In this document: in pieces, positions 1-13,557 of the stretch
How positions within the stretch are numbered: the first letter of the stretch is position 1
Layout: every line of letters begins with the position of its first letter
NCBI GenBank assembly: GCA_949358305.1
Contig: OX442316.1
Location: 7,256,001 to 7,316,000 of the forward strand
From: Strigamia acuminata
Lineage: Eukaryota; Arthropoda; Chilopoda; Geophilomorpha; Linotaeniidae
DNA: 60,000 nt
Direction: 5' to 3'
Made by a program: the position numbers and the translations under genes
Notes under the pieces: generated by a model
The model's input: the letters and a program-made list of their open reading frames with translations, nothing else
What the model was told of the DNA's origin: nothing
Databases searched by the model: none

Positions 1-3000
1 CTCTCTCCCACACCCCACCAGCTTTTTTCACCTAGCGTTTCCATGCATTTCTCATTCCTACAGCCCCATGTCTCAAAATGAATCATGTGCCCAAGAGATT
101 GCACAAACTAAGACTACGAGCTGGTAAGCCACAATTTTTGTTGAAATCATTCGTCACATGTGTCTATAACACTTTTTAGTTTCATGTCTCTCTTTTATTC
201 TAAAGTTCTACGTGTTCTTGCTTAGATTTTGAAGGGAGGGTAATTTATTTCATTGGTAATGAAGATAAGTAAGGCAGTAAAGTTAAAACTAATTAGATTT
301 TTCATATAATATGGGTCTAATTGGAAGACCCTTTGATTGTTGTCACATAAAATGGCGGGATGAGATCTCAAGAGGGAAGTTTAATGTCATTCTCTGCGAA
401 TTTTTTTTCAGAACCATAAATCCAACAGTATGGTGGTCTATACAAACGCTAAAAACGGATCGGTTGTTTTAACTAAATGTTTAATCGTGTGAGAAACAAC
501 TAAACATTCAGTTGACTTCGAATAAATTTAGTAAAGACAACAATAAGTACAGTAAAATCAACAACAAGAGTTAATTTTCCCAATTTGTTTTGCAGGGAAG
601 CGTTAGTGACTTTTCTTCCGTTCATTTTTATATTTTTATATTTTAAATTATGCTTTTATTTTACTCTTGTGATTCAAATGTCGTTGATGCATTTTGCAAC
701 CCTAAATTGAGGCATTTTGAAAATTTATAAAAAAAAAAATTATAATGTAATTTACTAAAAATTTGACCATTTTTAACTCAATCACTTCCATAAATAAACA
801 AAAGTAACATTTACAGATTATCTACAAGATGTTGTTTACACAAGGCAAACCCTTTGTAATCCTTCCCTTAAAAAAAAAACTAGATTGAAAAACAGGAGAG
901 GTAAAGTTCGACTGAAATTGAGTAATGGATTGAAATAGAAACTAAAAAAATAAGTGCAACTCAAGATACTATAAATAAAGTTCAATAGACGAAAAAAAAA
1001 ACAATACTAATCCGCACATCAAAATACTGCTTGCTTTTCTTTTCCCAAAAGAAAAAAAAAATTCAAAACAAATGCAATAAACCTCAGACAAACAGCCACA
1101 AGTAACATTTCTGTGGGACTAAGTGCAGGGTTAACCTCCTTCACCAACAATAGCACACCGCATATGGCATGAGCATCAAATGTGGAGACAGCAGAGCCGT
1201 TGATTTTCATTTGCTTTAGCACGTATAAACCGGACAATGGTCAGCAGATCAAGTCAAGCATACTTCCGCAAAATCAGCACCTTCTTCAACACCCGCATTC
1301 CCTCAGTTTACCAAGTGTCAGGCTTGTTGTGCAGGCGATTTTTGATGACATTACTTTCAACATATGGACAACCCATACAAAGTAGCGCAACATATGACCA
1401 CACATGTTTATTCCTTTTAATTTTTTTAAATAAATAAATCGCAGATAAATTTCATAGCACCTGACTGCAATTCACGTTTGATGATGTCGACTACGATAAA
1501 AAATACTGCGTAGAGTATAAAAATAATGTTAGTAAGTTTAACTTTACTCGTTGCAGATACATTCATCACATCATAATTCACATCCAACCGCTCTCTACTG
1601 AAGTGGAGACGATTACATTTTGTAAATAAGAGTGGCAAACTGCAAATACAATAAAGTACGGGTAGGGTTTCGCCGTGCTGTAACCAATTTTTTTTCTTCT
1701 TCTTTTTTTTATGTGATTGTTCATTTCAGGGTGCAGTTGTTCTTCCCAACAACGCTTCATTGTTTCGACATTATTGTAGCAGCACCAGTTATTGCACGTC
1801 TCTTTCATCCCATAGAAAAGCATTTATCTGTAGCTGTGGCAATTTAGTCACTTTCTTGCTCATCTTTCTGCTTAGAGCGTATTTTTTTTTAAATGCTGCT
1901 TTTGTTCGGTATTTGATAAGTTTTTTCCCTCTTTTTTAAAAGTCTCTTAATAGCCCTTACAGAGGCTCCTTTCACTTTTTCCAGCCAACGTCAAATAGTA
2001 AAGAGAAAAATTCCACGCCCTGCCAAATTTCATCACATTAACTTAAGGGTTATTTAATCAATTTGTTTCATTAATTATTACTAATAAAAAGTTAATATTA
2101 AAACAAAATTTTTTTTTTCAATTTTTTCATCCAGGATATATTTTTTTGGGAGTATTTTTATTACAAGTATAAAAGATGAGAAACTTTTCATGTGTCACTG
2201 ATGAAACTAATTTTGACTTGCCACTTGTCAAGTGAAAACTGCAGAAAGTGGATTCCTTAGTATGACGTGCGAGCACATTCATCTCGCCATATCCAGGCAG
2301 GAAAAAGTTCCTCTATGCATCATTAGACAGACATGACATTGCATATGAACTTGGCTTTTTACAGTGACATTTCTCCCGAGCCGTAAAAATTGTCTTTTAT
2401 AAACTTAACAATATTTTTTCATCACCAACACTTAAAGCGTCCTAAATTTATCCAACAGCAATAATGTCAAATTTGTAGCCTCGTTTAAACTTTTTAGCAG
2501 CTTGATACGCTCTCTCCCACTGAGGATAAAGAATTCGGCGCAAGTACTTGCTAAATAAAGACAAATGGCGCAGACTAAAATAGTAAGACCAACTAATCTC
2601 ATTCGTTTGATTTCGTGCCTTTTCTTGGCAACTTTTATTTGCAGATCACGAATAAATGTGACCTCCATTTCAAATTCCAATGCACCTGGGTATCTACAAG
2701 TTGCAAAACAAACTATTTGACCTCTCACTCGGAGGCAGTAAAGAAAGTGCGAGAGGCCATTGTTGATACCTAAGGTGTTCCATTTTTCATGCTCTGTGGA
2801 TATATTACAAAAGAGAACATGCACTTACGGTTGCAAGCAGGATCGATGTGAATGCACAAACATTTCTTACCGTCTACTTTTGTCTCCAAAATCGTATTCA
2901 AGTAATGCAAGATTGAAAGTGAAAAGAAAGTAAAACCCTCGCAATGCGCGGCAAGCGTATCCTCTTAACGTCCCCGTGTTCTAATATGACAACTGTCATT

Positions 3001-5920
3001 TCCCAAAAAAATAAAATAAAATAAAAATGAAGAAGAAGTATTTGCTTTTAAAACCAAACACAAATAAAAGAAATAAATAAATAAAAAGCCGAAAAAAAAA
3101 TATTGAGACTTTGTTTTTTATTTTCACTAAAGAACGTCAAAGAAAAATAAATCAAAGAAATGCAAAATAAATCCAATTGAAAATCCCGCGACGCTTAAAT
3201 TAGTAATTAATTTTAGTTGACCAGAATTAATGTATTTTGTAATTCACACGTGAAATCCCAATTTTGCATTTTAAATTAAGCTTCATCACATCACTTAAAA
3301 CCAACCACTTAAGGAGGTTAATTAATCAAAAACTAGACCACAAAATGTTAAAAAATTTAAACAAAAAACCAAATAAAATTTCAAACATCAATAAAATAAC
3401 GGTGCGCAGTCTGACAAATATAATATTACAGTAGAGATAATTATATTACTCCGTCTGATCACTTTTCTCATTATTCGAAATTTAATTAAAGCATCATATT
3501 TCGTTCCCTATCCCAGCATTCGTGAGACTAATTAATTTAGGGAATGAATTCAATCTGATGAGCGCTTCCGGCTTTATTTTCCACTTGGCCTAAACGTTAC
3601 CGCTTTCCCACTGCGTCTTGTGGCAACGTTTTTGTTGGTAATTCCCACTAAACTAAAAACTAAACGAAAAAAGAATTTTTTATTGTTCAAAAACATTTTT
3701 AAGGTTTTGCGTCAAAGTCGCATTTGTGTCTAGTGCGCATCCAGCACCATTCAATAAACAACAAGATAAATACCGCCTCGCAAGGTATGCACTTGACTAC
3801 TGGATAGCAAGTCAGGCGCTAATAAATGAAGAGTGAAGAATTTTCTTTGAAGTTTGAATCCCTTTCCTTAAAATTGGTTGGTGCATTGCGGTTGGTTGAC
3901 TTCTAAAAAGAGAGCACACATCAAATGGAAAGAGTGACAAAGCTTTGCACTTCACTCATCCAATGTTTCTGTCACTCACACATCCCGTTACTGTCCACGT
4001 CGTTAATACACGAGAGACCAAAATTGATCACTGGACAACATAAACCTAACAGAGAGCCTACTTTTGCGGTCAATATTAATGAGACACTTCGATCAATAAG
4101 TTCTAAATCTTACAAATAAAAAAATCAAATTCGACTTGCAGCTTTAAATTAGCTCAATTCCAAGTTTACTTCAAACTAAAAGCATGATTGACTACCGGAT
4201 AAATGCGCCTGCAATGTCAAATTTAAATAATAAAAATTCATCGGATGCTGTACCAACTTAGTAAAGGCAAAGTCAAAAGGTATTATAATTTTTTTAAAAA
4301 AAATATCCTTCTAAAATGCATAGTTGGCAAAATATTCAGAAAAAAAACAAGGTAAAAGCTGACTATTGCAAAAAAAAATAAGATCACACGTCCAACAATT
4401 GATGTTTAGAAACTGTTTTGCACTTGCAATTTGAACATGTACCTTTCCCATAAGTGTGCTCAAAATTAAAAAAAAAATTAATAATGATAAAACAAAATGA
4501 AGTAAAAAGTGGGAGCATGAGTGTTTCTCATTTTCGAACCAAACGAGCAAGCAAATTAAACCAGGATATTCAAATCCTCTCAGGAGAATAATGGACCTTT
4601 TTGTCCACCAGAAAACTTGGATGGTCATTATGCTTGCTTATTTAATGAATCGCTCTAGGTAGTTTAAATAATCCAATGAATATCATAGTGAAATTAAAAT
4701 GCACAATTTCATTTTTCTCCTACAACAAGATTCTATCGATAAACCCGTTACACAGTCACTAATACACACCCGGAGTATATAAGAAACAAGTGGTTAACAG
4801 CTTAAGAATGTTGAGCACAGCTATTAGAGATCAGACACCAATTAGAACCAATCACTGATTTGAGAATTTACGATATAACTGCCTAATTATTTCAATTATC
4901 TGCAAACCTACCCCTAAACATCCAACTTTCTTTATCCTATCGAATTGCTTCAAATTAAAAGCCTTATTTAACAATTTTTTTTAAAAAATTTAAAAATACA
5001 ATACCTATCGCTTGTCAACACTCAACAGGAACCTTCTTAATTTCATCAACAACAGAAAGTCAAAAAAAAAACAACAACAAAAAAAAACAAAGTCTACAAT
5101 ACAATGTTCCTTCGTTCCCCTTCCATGTTGCAGCACAAACAAGAAGTCTCGAAAATTGACACAATACACTCTAACAAGCACAGACCTAACATCAAAGAAA
5201 TCATTCCAAGTAAAAACTCGCCCCAAAAAAGAAAATAATTCAGTTTCACCATTCAAAAACAGCCAAGTATGGACACAAACATTATTTCAGTGTCGCTTTA
5301 AAATCCACATACTCAAAAAAAAAAGTTTACCAACCAAAGCGATCATTTTAAAGCCTAGCACTTACATATAAAAAATAAATTTCAAAGAAAAAAGCGTTTA
5401 AGTTAAGGGGTGGAAAATTAAAAATCATAAATATTACAACGAAAAAGAATATGAAGCGTCAGCAACGACAAAAACAAGATTTATTGTTTTATATTAACTT
5501 TACTAAATCTCCGCTATACTTTAATGATTCCACTATACCTTGCAAGACAAAGAGTTATTGCGGGAAAGTCGGCGAGTAAATAAAATCGCGACTGAAGACA
5601 GAATAAAATGTACGGAATTTCAACTTTATCCCCGAGTCACAATTCTCCTTCTACAGACCAATTGGAACGACGAACATTTAACGAGTTCATTTAATCACCT
5701 AAGATGGGAGGTCAAATCAGCAGGCGAGAAAAGAAGTCCCCTAAATGGGCATGACTGGGATTGAAGATACTATTGTACAACCACAACCTTTAACTCCCCT
5801 TTGATTGCTAATTGATCGATAAAGAACATTAACAACACGGGGAAAACAGAAGGAAAAAAGAAAAAAAGAAAAAAACCGAGTGGAGAAACAAAAAAATAGT
5901 GTAATAAACATTAATCCTAC
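1..5920. other. AT-rich stretch without a supported gene
   Basis: This stretch is AT-rich with many poly-A and poly-T runs. I could not build a spliced gene here. Open frames exist on the minus strand at about 1019-1823 and 2432-2824, some with a hydrophobic helix, but none has a recognisable family match or a coherent set of splice sites. Simple repeats occur, such as AAATA-like runs near 3005-3035. It may be an intron or the downstream part of the gene whose possible first exon lies at 5921-6020. Confidence 0.6.
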
Positions 5921-6020
5921 CTGATGCACTTATAAAAAAGCCGGTGTAGAAAACGCAAAAGATGAAGACGACTAAAGTCATGTTCAACACTGAATTACAT
6001 CCAATTTGACCTGTATTCAT
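5921..6020 (-). CDS. Possible first coding exon with signal peptide or signal anchor (partial gene)
   Basis: On the minus strand an ATG at 6020-6018 opens 33 codons rich in Val, Phe, Ile and Cys (core TLVVFIFCVFYTGFFISA). This resembles a signal peptide or signal anchor. The frame then meets a good donor, CAG followed by GTAGGA, at 5920, leaving splice phase 1. About 40 nt upstream of the ATG is an arthropod-like initiator (CAGTC), and about 24 nt further upstream a TATA motif. That combination is typical of a highly expressed secreted-peptide gene. I could not find the next exon, which would lie at lower coordinates. The product is unknown. A chance open frame beside a chance promoter-like motif is the alternative. 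Confidence 0.3.
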
Positions 6021-6059
6021 TCCATGTCACGCTTTGTACGTAACAAAAATGTCGGTCGC

Positions 6060-6087
6060 GACTGCTATCAATAACTGTGGATATATA
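6060..6087 (-). promoter_or_regulatory. TATA box plus initiator candidate
   Basis: Read on the minus strand, TATATAT lies at about 6081-6087 and an initiator-like CAGTC at 6060-6064. The spacing of about 24 nt is compatible with arthropod TATA/Inr core promoters. It would give a 5' leader of about 43 nt before the ATG at 6020. The call rests on motif and spacing only. Confidence 0.3.
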
Positions 6088-7976
6088 CGAAGATTATGAA
6101 AATTGCTGTTTGGGTTGCAGCTGAGTTCTAGTCGAGGTCCGTCTAGTAAGAAGCCGGTCGAGGCATCTACTCTTCGGTGCCTGCATTCAGTCTTTTCCCA
6201 TCATGCCTTTCGTCACAAATCGATGGATGGTAGAACGACACTCGGATTGGCTATTTATGCGACATGATATTTATCCAGCATCAGTGTGACAGAAAAATGG
6301 CAATGTGTCAGAAATATAATTGCGATCTATTTGTGGTGAGAAAAAAGTTAATCAACATTTTACGATACGTTCTTGCTCCATCGTTTTACACAATTAAAAC
6401 CAATCTACTGATCAATTGATAAATTTAATTTACCCAGCCATGGCCGTCAAGTGTGGAAATGTTTTCACCAAAATTTGATTACAGCGTTCAGTCTTAGAAG
6501 CACATTTGCTTGCAATTAATTCAAATAAATGTTTAAATTACTTTCAAACTGTTTACTATTATATACAATATATACATATAAAAATCTACCCTTTCATTCA
6601 TCAATCTTATGTTAAAAACACAATGTCGCGCAATTAGTACTTTGAGAAGTAAAACGTTTCCTGACGGTGACAAAATTAGATTCAAATAATTCAATTACAT
6701 GCATATGCAATTAAAAACTATGTGCATACTGCCTAGAATCAAGATAATCAATCAAATCAGTGGATCCAATACAACCGATTGTGCTGTCGACGAACTCCAT
6801 TCAGTAAAATTATGTTCAACCGAACTGAATTATTCGATTAATGCTGATGGAGCCATAACAAAACTTGTTGCAATTATTAAGGATCATGGAACAAGGTTTT
6901 TTCCCCAACCCTAATTAACGAAGAGTTTCATACTAAAAAAAAAAGATAAAAACGTCTTACATTTAAATTGCGCGCAACCAAACGTCTTATTTAACTTGAA
7001 AGCAATAAAATGAAAGTATGAATTCCTTATGCTGGTGTTGTCAGGACGGAACAATTGGTGTCATACATAAGGCAAGTGCAGTAAACCATAAACAAAATCG
7101 TTTTTTGAAATGTTTGTCTCCAGGTTTTGGCTGTGTGTGACATTACCTGCTTCTAGCTTTTTATCTATTTGATCAATGATTGGTGATTAAGGGAAACATG
7201 GCAGGCTCAGATCCAAGTTGAGTAATTAGATTGTTGCAAAATTAGATCAGTGCAGCAAGCGCGCTCAAAAGCTGAAACTTGGTGACATCAAGTTAAGACA
7301 CAAGTATGCAATCTAGAGCAAACTGTTATTGTGTTTCACGTTTTGAATAATGTTAAAACTGCATTTCCCATAAGTGTTCATATATATTTTGCACCAAACT
7401 CGCCCCAAAACATCAACTTTTCATACGATGTTACATATTACTGTCATAAAATATAGAAAAATATTTTTTTTGAGTTATTCCATCTTTTTTTTTGAAAAGT
7501 GAAAGCATAAAATTATTTAGTTAAATAATTAAATTCTTTTATCAAGCTAACTAGTCTAGACTATATCGAATTATACTTTTTTCGCTGACAGAACCAATTA
7601 GTTTCACATGTTGCCTCGCAGTGCATTTAAATAGGCTTAGAGGAAATGGACATCTAACTGTTATTAGATTAAAGTGCAAATATTTACGAAACTGGCTCGC
7701 TAAGCTAAACCGATGCTGAAATTTGCACAAAATTAAAAATGAATTCCAAATAAAATCCAGAATAATTAATAGAAATCTCATGAAAACCATTTTCATTTTA
7801 CTCTAAATGATAAATCCACATCATAATTTTTATATTAAAAAAAATTAAATTCTTTTTATGCACATTTCATTTCACACGAAAAAAAAACTCTCCATTTTTC
7901 TACTCTCTCCCCAAGTACCAATTCATCCCACAACTGAAACTCATTCCGGTATTAAAAAAAATAATAATAAAAAAAA

Positions 7977-7998
7977 AGAAAAGAAAAGAAAAGAAAAT
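7977..7998. repeat. AAGAA microsatellite
   Basis: A short run of four to five AAGAA units follows an AAT/A-rich tract. Confidence 0.8.
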
Positions 7999-10204
7999 AT
8001 ACTTTTTCATTTTCTATATTAATCAAACACACCATTTGTACATTAACTGAACATTGACTTTCAATTCCCTGCAAACACCTTTATGAAATTTTTGAACCTG
8101 TCAATCACGCCGGTAAAAAAGCAAAAACAATCGATCTAAACTCACGTACGTCCAAGAGGCCAGTTATGACCCGTTCTCCATCAATGTCACACTTTTTAAC
8201 GTGCCTCTAATAAAACTATTACTTCTCAGCTGCTACATCTCCATGCTCGATAAATTTTTTCCACATTTGACAACATAATCCAGCAGATAGTGAATTTCTC
8301 CTTAATTAAACCACCAGATTGTCTAACAATATTTAAAGCAAAGACTCGTGAATGTCGAAGCAACTGGTTCAATGCAAAGGTTTACATTCACTTCTTTAAT
8401 GGCACCCCAAGGTATCATTTGCACTGGATGCTTCTGAAGGTGAAACTAGAATGCTGGCACAGACGGCTTCTCTCCCTCGCCTCTCGATTACTTGCAAATG
8501 AGGCTGCATTGATGTGTGCGGTAAAAGTGAAGGAAAGCATAAAGTTTGTAACTGATTTGCCAGAAAACGAGTGTTGGGAAATGAAAAGTAAACGATTTCG
8601 AAATGAACTTCGAGTTTGCATTTCCACATTAAATTTTGATGACTGTAGTGAAGTCGAGAGATAAACGAAGGAAAAAGGCCATGTTCACAAATTAGCTTTC
8701 TTTTTGTCCTTTTTTTCCCCCTTCTCTTTTAAACACTCCAGACAGTTATTGTTGCAACCACAGAATTTTGCAAGAAAAGCAAGTGTTTTAGTCATTCGTA
8801 ATGGTGACTTTGATGATCACGGCCTAAATAGCTGACTCGCTTTTTACGAGTCGAATAAAGAATGAAAACAAAACAAAATGTGAAACTAAATTTTCCCTCC
8901 GCACCCTCTTAGCTTTATTGTCACTTCCCACCCCCGTTTCCCATCAAAATCAATAAAAAATAGTCGCACATTCGTCGTGCTGCGCGAATATTGACTATTC
9001 CACTATTTCTTCTGCGCCACTTTCGTCTATTGTGTTGACTACATCACTCACTTAATCCTAACTAATTTATATTGTGCTTCTTAAGGGAAACCATCACCAT
9101 GTGCCAATCAATCACGCACATAGGAGGTTAAAGGTGTGTGAGAAAGCGGCTAGTCTTTATTGGAGGCCTTAATCCCAATATAAGACTCCTTTTGTAACGT
9201 ATCGCTTGCAATAGACCAAGCGTTACAATATGGGCCAAATTAACTTGCAACAGCAGCTTAACTTAAATCATTTCATTCTAATTTCACTATATATTGAACA
9301 TCTGATTATTTTTATCCTTCCTTTGTAACTCTTGCAACGGTGGACGCTACAGAGATAACAAAAAAGAGAATAGAAGTAAAAGAAAATAAAAAAAGAAGCA
9401 GCTTTCCTCATTGCAATCTAATTTTATTTTTTTATTTATCACATCAATAAAAAGAACCCAAGAGGAAAGGAAATGTCACATCAGATTTGAAGTCATGTGC
9501 TCTCTATTAAAAATTTATAAATACAGTTAAAGCCACGAGAGCAGAAAAATGGGGAATGGAAGAAGGAGAGAAAAAAATATTTTATAGAAGGAATTTCAAA
9601 TAAGAAGGAGAAGATTCAGAAGGATCTTCCAGTTTCAAGAAGTAAACAGCAGAAATAACAAAACAAGTGAAAGTATTGGCAATTTTCCAGAAACTTTTGG
9701 ATGCTTTTGCAAATTATTTTCTCTACAGTTTCCGTGAAAATTAGAAGTGTTTGCGTTTCAATATTTCCTGCTATTTATTTGCTGCTTGCTAATGTTTGTA
9801 TTTATTGCCGTTTTATCCGATCTTAACTCTTTGAATTTCAAGGGAAGGTTAAGGGGAGAATGGTTTCGCCTTCAATTTATTGCTTACCATATTTTACTCT
9901 TGTATAGTGACTGAATAATGAGCTTTTAAATCTTTTCCAGTCTTGAAAGTTTTGCAGCAGAAAATCTAACACGCCTTGTTTTCATCACTACAGACTGTTA
10001 TGAATAAGGCAATCTGTGAAAAATCACACAAATGTATTATTGACAGCAATAATAAATGGAAGCCATTAGTTTTATCTCGTTGCAAAATTAGCAATTTCAT
10101 TAAGAGGATTTGTGTATATTATTACACGAAGCAATAAATTTGTTTCAGACAAAAGAAAGCTGATAGAATAATTTCAACATAATAAGAAAATTAAAATGTT
10201 TAAA

Positions 10205-10222
10205 CTATCTATCTATCTATCT
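10205..10222. repeat. CTAT tetranucleotide microsatellite
   Basis: Four and a half perfect CTAT units are visible. Confidence 0.9.
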
Positions 10223-10341
10223 TCACTGCTGATAAAAGTGTACATTGTCAGAATTCATCACAAAAATATCAATTAGTACTACTTAATTCCAATAACTTGA
10301 AATTTAAGCTCAATTTAACACACACAAAAATCAGAGTAATC

Positions 10342-10825
10342 ACAAATGGTTCAAAAATTCATTGAAATTATATTAAAACGTACTGCAATGTATTTTGAAA
10401 CGCATTTTGCGTGCTATTGGTTTGTAAATAATAATACATTTCGTCAAATGTATTAAGAAATGCATTCCTATTATTATTTGTCAAATACAAATGCATTTTC
10501 AAAATGCATTTTTTCAATTGTATTATGAAATGCATTTTTACAATTGTATTATGAAATGCATTTTTACAATTGTATTATGAAATGCATTTTTACAATTGTA
10601 TTATGAAATGCATTTTTACAATTGTATTATGAAATGCATTTTTTCAATTATATTATGAAATGCATTTTTTCAATTGTATTATAAAATGCTTTGTTTCAAT
10701 TGTATTATAAAATGCATTATTTAAAGTACAAACAATATACTTAATTCTGCAAAATGCTATACAATTTGGAAGGCATTAAGCAAAAATCAGTATTTTATAA
10801 AGTATATATTTGAACTATATGGGAT
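10342..10825. mobile_element. CATATGG-family MITE-like element, copy A, with an internal 26-bp tandem array
   Basis: The left end reads AAATGGTTCAAAAATTCA and the right end TATATTTGAACTATATGGG. These are inverted versions of the same terminal sequence seen in the copies at 11.55, 16.86 and 53.79 kb. The inside is rich in ATGCATTTT and CAATTGTATTATGAAATGC. Copy A carries an internal tandem array of about eight to nine units of roughly 26 bp (about 10495-10720). There is no coding capacity. The superfamily cannot be set from the sequence because I could not delimit clear target duplications. Confidence 0.7.
10495..10720. repeat. 26-bp tandem repeat array inside MITE-like copy A
   Basis: The unit CAATTGTATTATGAAATGC plus a T-rich spacer is repeated about eight to nine times. 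Central units are nearly identical and outer units are more diverged. Each unit contains the palindromes CAATTG and ATGCAT. Confidence 0.85.
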
Positions 10826-11552
10826 GCCATTGTAGTTCTTACGTCTGATTTATTAAAGTCTGTTTTCTAGTGCCGCTATATAATTCCTCTGAAATTTGAA
10901 TATCCATTCTGTAGTATTTTTATCAATCTTAATTTACCAGAGTTGGATAACACTACACCAACTCTATTATTAAAATATGCTGAGACCGACAAGGGTGCTT
11001 AATTTCATTTTCTAAAAATGTCTATGTTGGGTAAAAGAGTGGATATGACATTTGGGACATGATCTGGATACCAAGACAACATTCTTGATTAAAATAAAAA
11101 AAAAAATACCGCCTTGTTTTAATTTCAATATTGGAAACGATGATTTTACTCGTGAAGTTTCGACCTCAAGTCATCAGCAATATGACCCCAGTAGTAAGGT
11201 CAGAATGTCACCCATGCTCATATTGCAGATGATTAAAACCACTGTTGTGAATCAAAATAATGACTTGACTATGGAAATTTAACCTTAATCTTTGATTTAT
11301 TAACTACGAACTATAAATTATAAATATGTACATCTTTCAAACTGTGACTAGACAGAAAGAAGTTGACAATCAATAACCTTCATTTGCTACATACCGGTAC
11401 CTACAATTCCAGTGTGACTTCGGTTCGGGGTCTTGATTCTATAATTTTGTATAGAAACTAAATACCTTGATGCCTACGTCAAGTTTTAAATTTATTGATT
11501 ACGTAATATTCACAAAGAGGATCACAATTTTTATAAATCTGATGTTCCTGGA
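10826..11552. other. Spacer between two MITE-like copies, no supported gene
   Basis: A 76-codon plus-strand frame at 11052-11282 has an ATG and fairly ordinary composition. I recognise no family and see no supporting splice sites. Confidence 0.6.
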
Positions 11553-11984
11553 CCCATATGGTTCAAAAATACAATGAAATTGTATTGCAATGTATTTTGA
11601 AATGCATTGGGTTTCCAGAGAATGCATTTTGAATGCCAAATGTTTGCAAATAACAATACATTTTGTAAAATGTATTATGAAATGCATACGATACTATTAT
11701 ATTGTCAAAATATTTTCAAATGCATTATGAAATGCATTATTTATATTTAATGTACAAATAATATACTTAAATCTGTGAAATGTTTGCAAATAACAATACA
11801 TTTTGTAAAATGTATTATGAAATGCATACGATACTATTATATTGTCAAAATATTTTCAAATGCATTATGAAATGCATTATTTATATTTAATGTACAAATA
11901 ATATACTTAAATCTGCGAAATGCTGTACATTTTGAAATGCATTATTAAGTGAAAAGCAATATATTTTTTATTAACTATATATGG
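11553..11984. mobile_element. CATATGG-family MITE-like element, copy B, with an internal 140-bp duplication
   Basis: The left end CCATATGGTTCAAAAATACA matches the family terminus. The right end is degraded (TATTTTTTATTAACTATATATGG). The inside carries the same ATGCATTTT-type sequence as the other copies, and a perfect or near-perfect 140-bp tandem duplication. It has no coding capacity. Confidence 0.7.
11641..11920. repeat. 140-bp direct tandem duplication
   Basis: The block starting TGTTTGCAAATAACAATACA at 11641 recurs at 11781 with the same sequence over about 140 bp. This points to a recent duplication inside the element. Confidence 0.9.
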
Positions 11985-13557
11985 AGCCCCTAGAAACGCG
12001 CCTAGTGCGCCTATGCCTAAACACGTGCTGAGTAGTTTAGTAGTGTAAACAACTTTTCCATTTCTTATTAAAGTTTTAAATTTTTTCAATAACAACGTAC
12101 CAGTTTCATGCCACGATAAACAATCTTCGACGTTACAAGTTAGCATTAGCGCAGTTGAGCAAAAATTAGCGCCTCATTGCACAAGTGCAGTGAGTATTTC
12201 AATTCAACATTTCAGATTTAAACTTTTTGCTTAATTGAAAAATTCGTATACAACTTTAACATGTCAACAATTAAAAAAAAAAAAGAAAAAAAAGAATAAG
12301 AAAACCCAACTGGAGACGCAAACGCTAAAACCATTCTAGCACATTAGCTGTGTCCACATAAAAGCAAATTAATTGTTCTTGATCTTCAAGGCCGGTCTCC
12401 TTCTACTCATTTAAAAGCTGTGACTAAATTTGTGTGTTTAGACAACACCTACATCATTTTAATTCTACCTAATGATAATTCACTGATAAGCTTCCTTTAA
12501 GGGAAAGAAACTTGGTGAAACGTTTTAATTGCTTTTAAGATTGGCCGCTTGAGGACATACTAATATTTATGGTAAGCGAAGTTAGGTACATAAATTTTTA
12601 ACTAGTTGTTTTGGTAATGAAATGACAAAATAAAATAGTAACCTACTGTAGATACGCAATTTCTGTAATTCCATTCACTGTTATTCAGCATTTCAGACCT
12701 ATTCCCTTGTATTTTGTACTTTTGACCCCTTAAACTGATAAATCAGAGTACAATTCAGCATATGTTAGCCCTTCTATTAGGCCAGAAACCACTATTTTGT
12801 CATTTCACCAAAAAATTTACAAAAATCATACAAGTTTCATTCATTTCAATAATAAATATCTTTGAATTAATATTTATGTTTACATAAAATATTTTTTTAA
12901 AAATAATCTGCTTGTATTTTTAAGCAACATTCAATCTACAAATGTCCACATATTTGTGTTTTGCATTTAAATCTTGCTATTTCCATGAGAGAATATCAAA
13001 AAAGTTATGTGGGGATGATGGAGACTTATCTACAGCACATAGAATATCGCATAAAGATACTAAAGATTTCTGCAACATTTAACCCAACATGTGAATATAA
13101 GGAAAACAGGCATCTATCTTCAATTCCTCTCAATTTCATTGGCTGCACTCTGGAGAATGGGTGAAGTAAGCAACATGTAAACCAGCTTCCTGATCAGACG
13201 ACAACATTGGCGCCAAGCGCATGCAGTTCCATTGTGCACGTGCTTGGCAAATAGAAGCATAAAATTAAGAGTTGCTGTACTCTTGCAAATAAATTTAGTT
13301 TCAAAATTAAAATTAAATAAAGCTAAACTAGCAGTCGCTACAAACTTTACACTTTACACTTTCCTGTGTACAATATCACGTCCTATTTCCCTCATTTTAT
13401 AGACATACACAACTCGAAATCGTTCTTAAAAACAGTATTATATTTTGAAATATTCAGTGCCAAAAGTTGGCCAAAAACCTTTACATTATTTTAGCATAAA
13501 GATGGCACCAGCAAGAAAAGTTTGTTTCTTATACAACGGAGATAAAAATCAAAAAGA

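Larger units (their letters stand above)
6088..10341. other. AT-rich stretch, no supported gene
   Basis: No splice-consistent gene was found. A short region of higher GC at about 8400-8650 has long overlapping open frames on both strands. The plus frame at 8290-8664 begins at GTG, not ATG, and matches no family I know. An AAGAA-type microsatellite lies at about 7977-7998. Confidence 0.6.

Noticed and set aside
2432-2824. 130-codon minus-strand frame with a hydrophobic helix
   Set aside because: It starts at GTG, shows no convincing acceptor or partner exons, and matches no family I know. Some neighbouring minus frames (1019-1823) look similar in composition, but I could not assemble a gene.
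5012-5371. 119-codon plus-strand frame
   Set aside because: It consists mostly of Lys, Gln, Asn, Ser and Thr from A-rich DNA, with no splice or promoter support.
8290-8664. 124-codon plus-strand frame overlapping minus-strand frames
   Set aside because: The start codon is GTG and the local rise in GC by itself lengthens open frames on both strands. No family is recognised.
11907-12146. 79-codon minus-strand frame with a short hydrophobic segment
   Set aside because: Its C-terminal part reads through the end of the MITE-like copy B, so it is probably chance.
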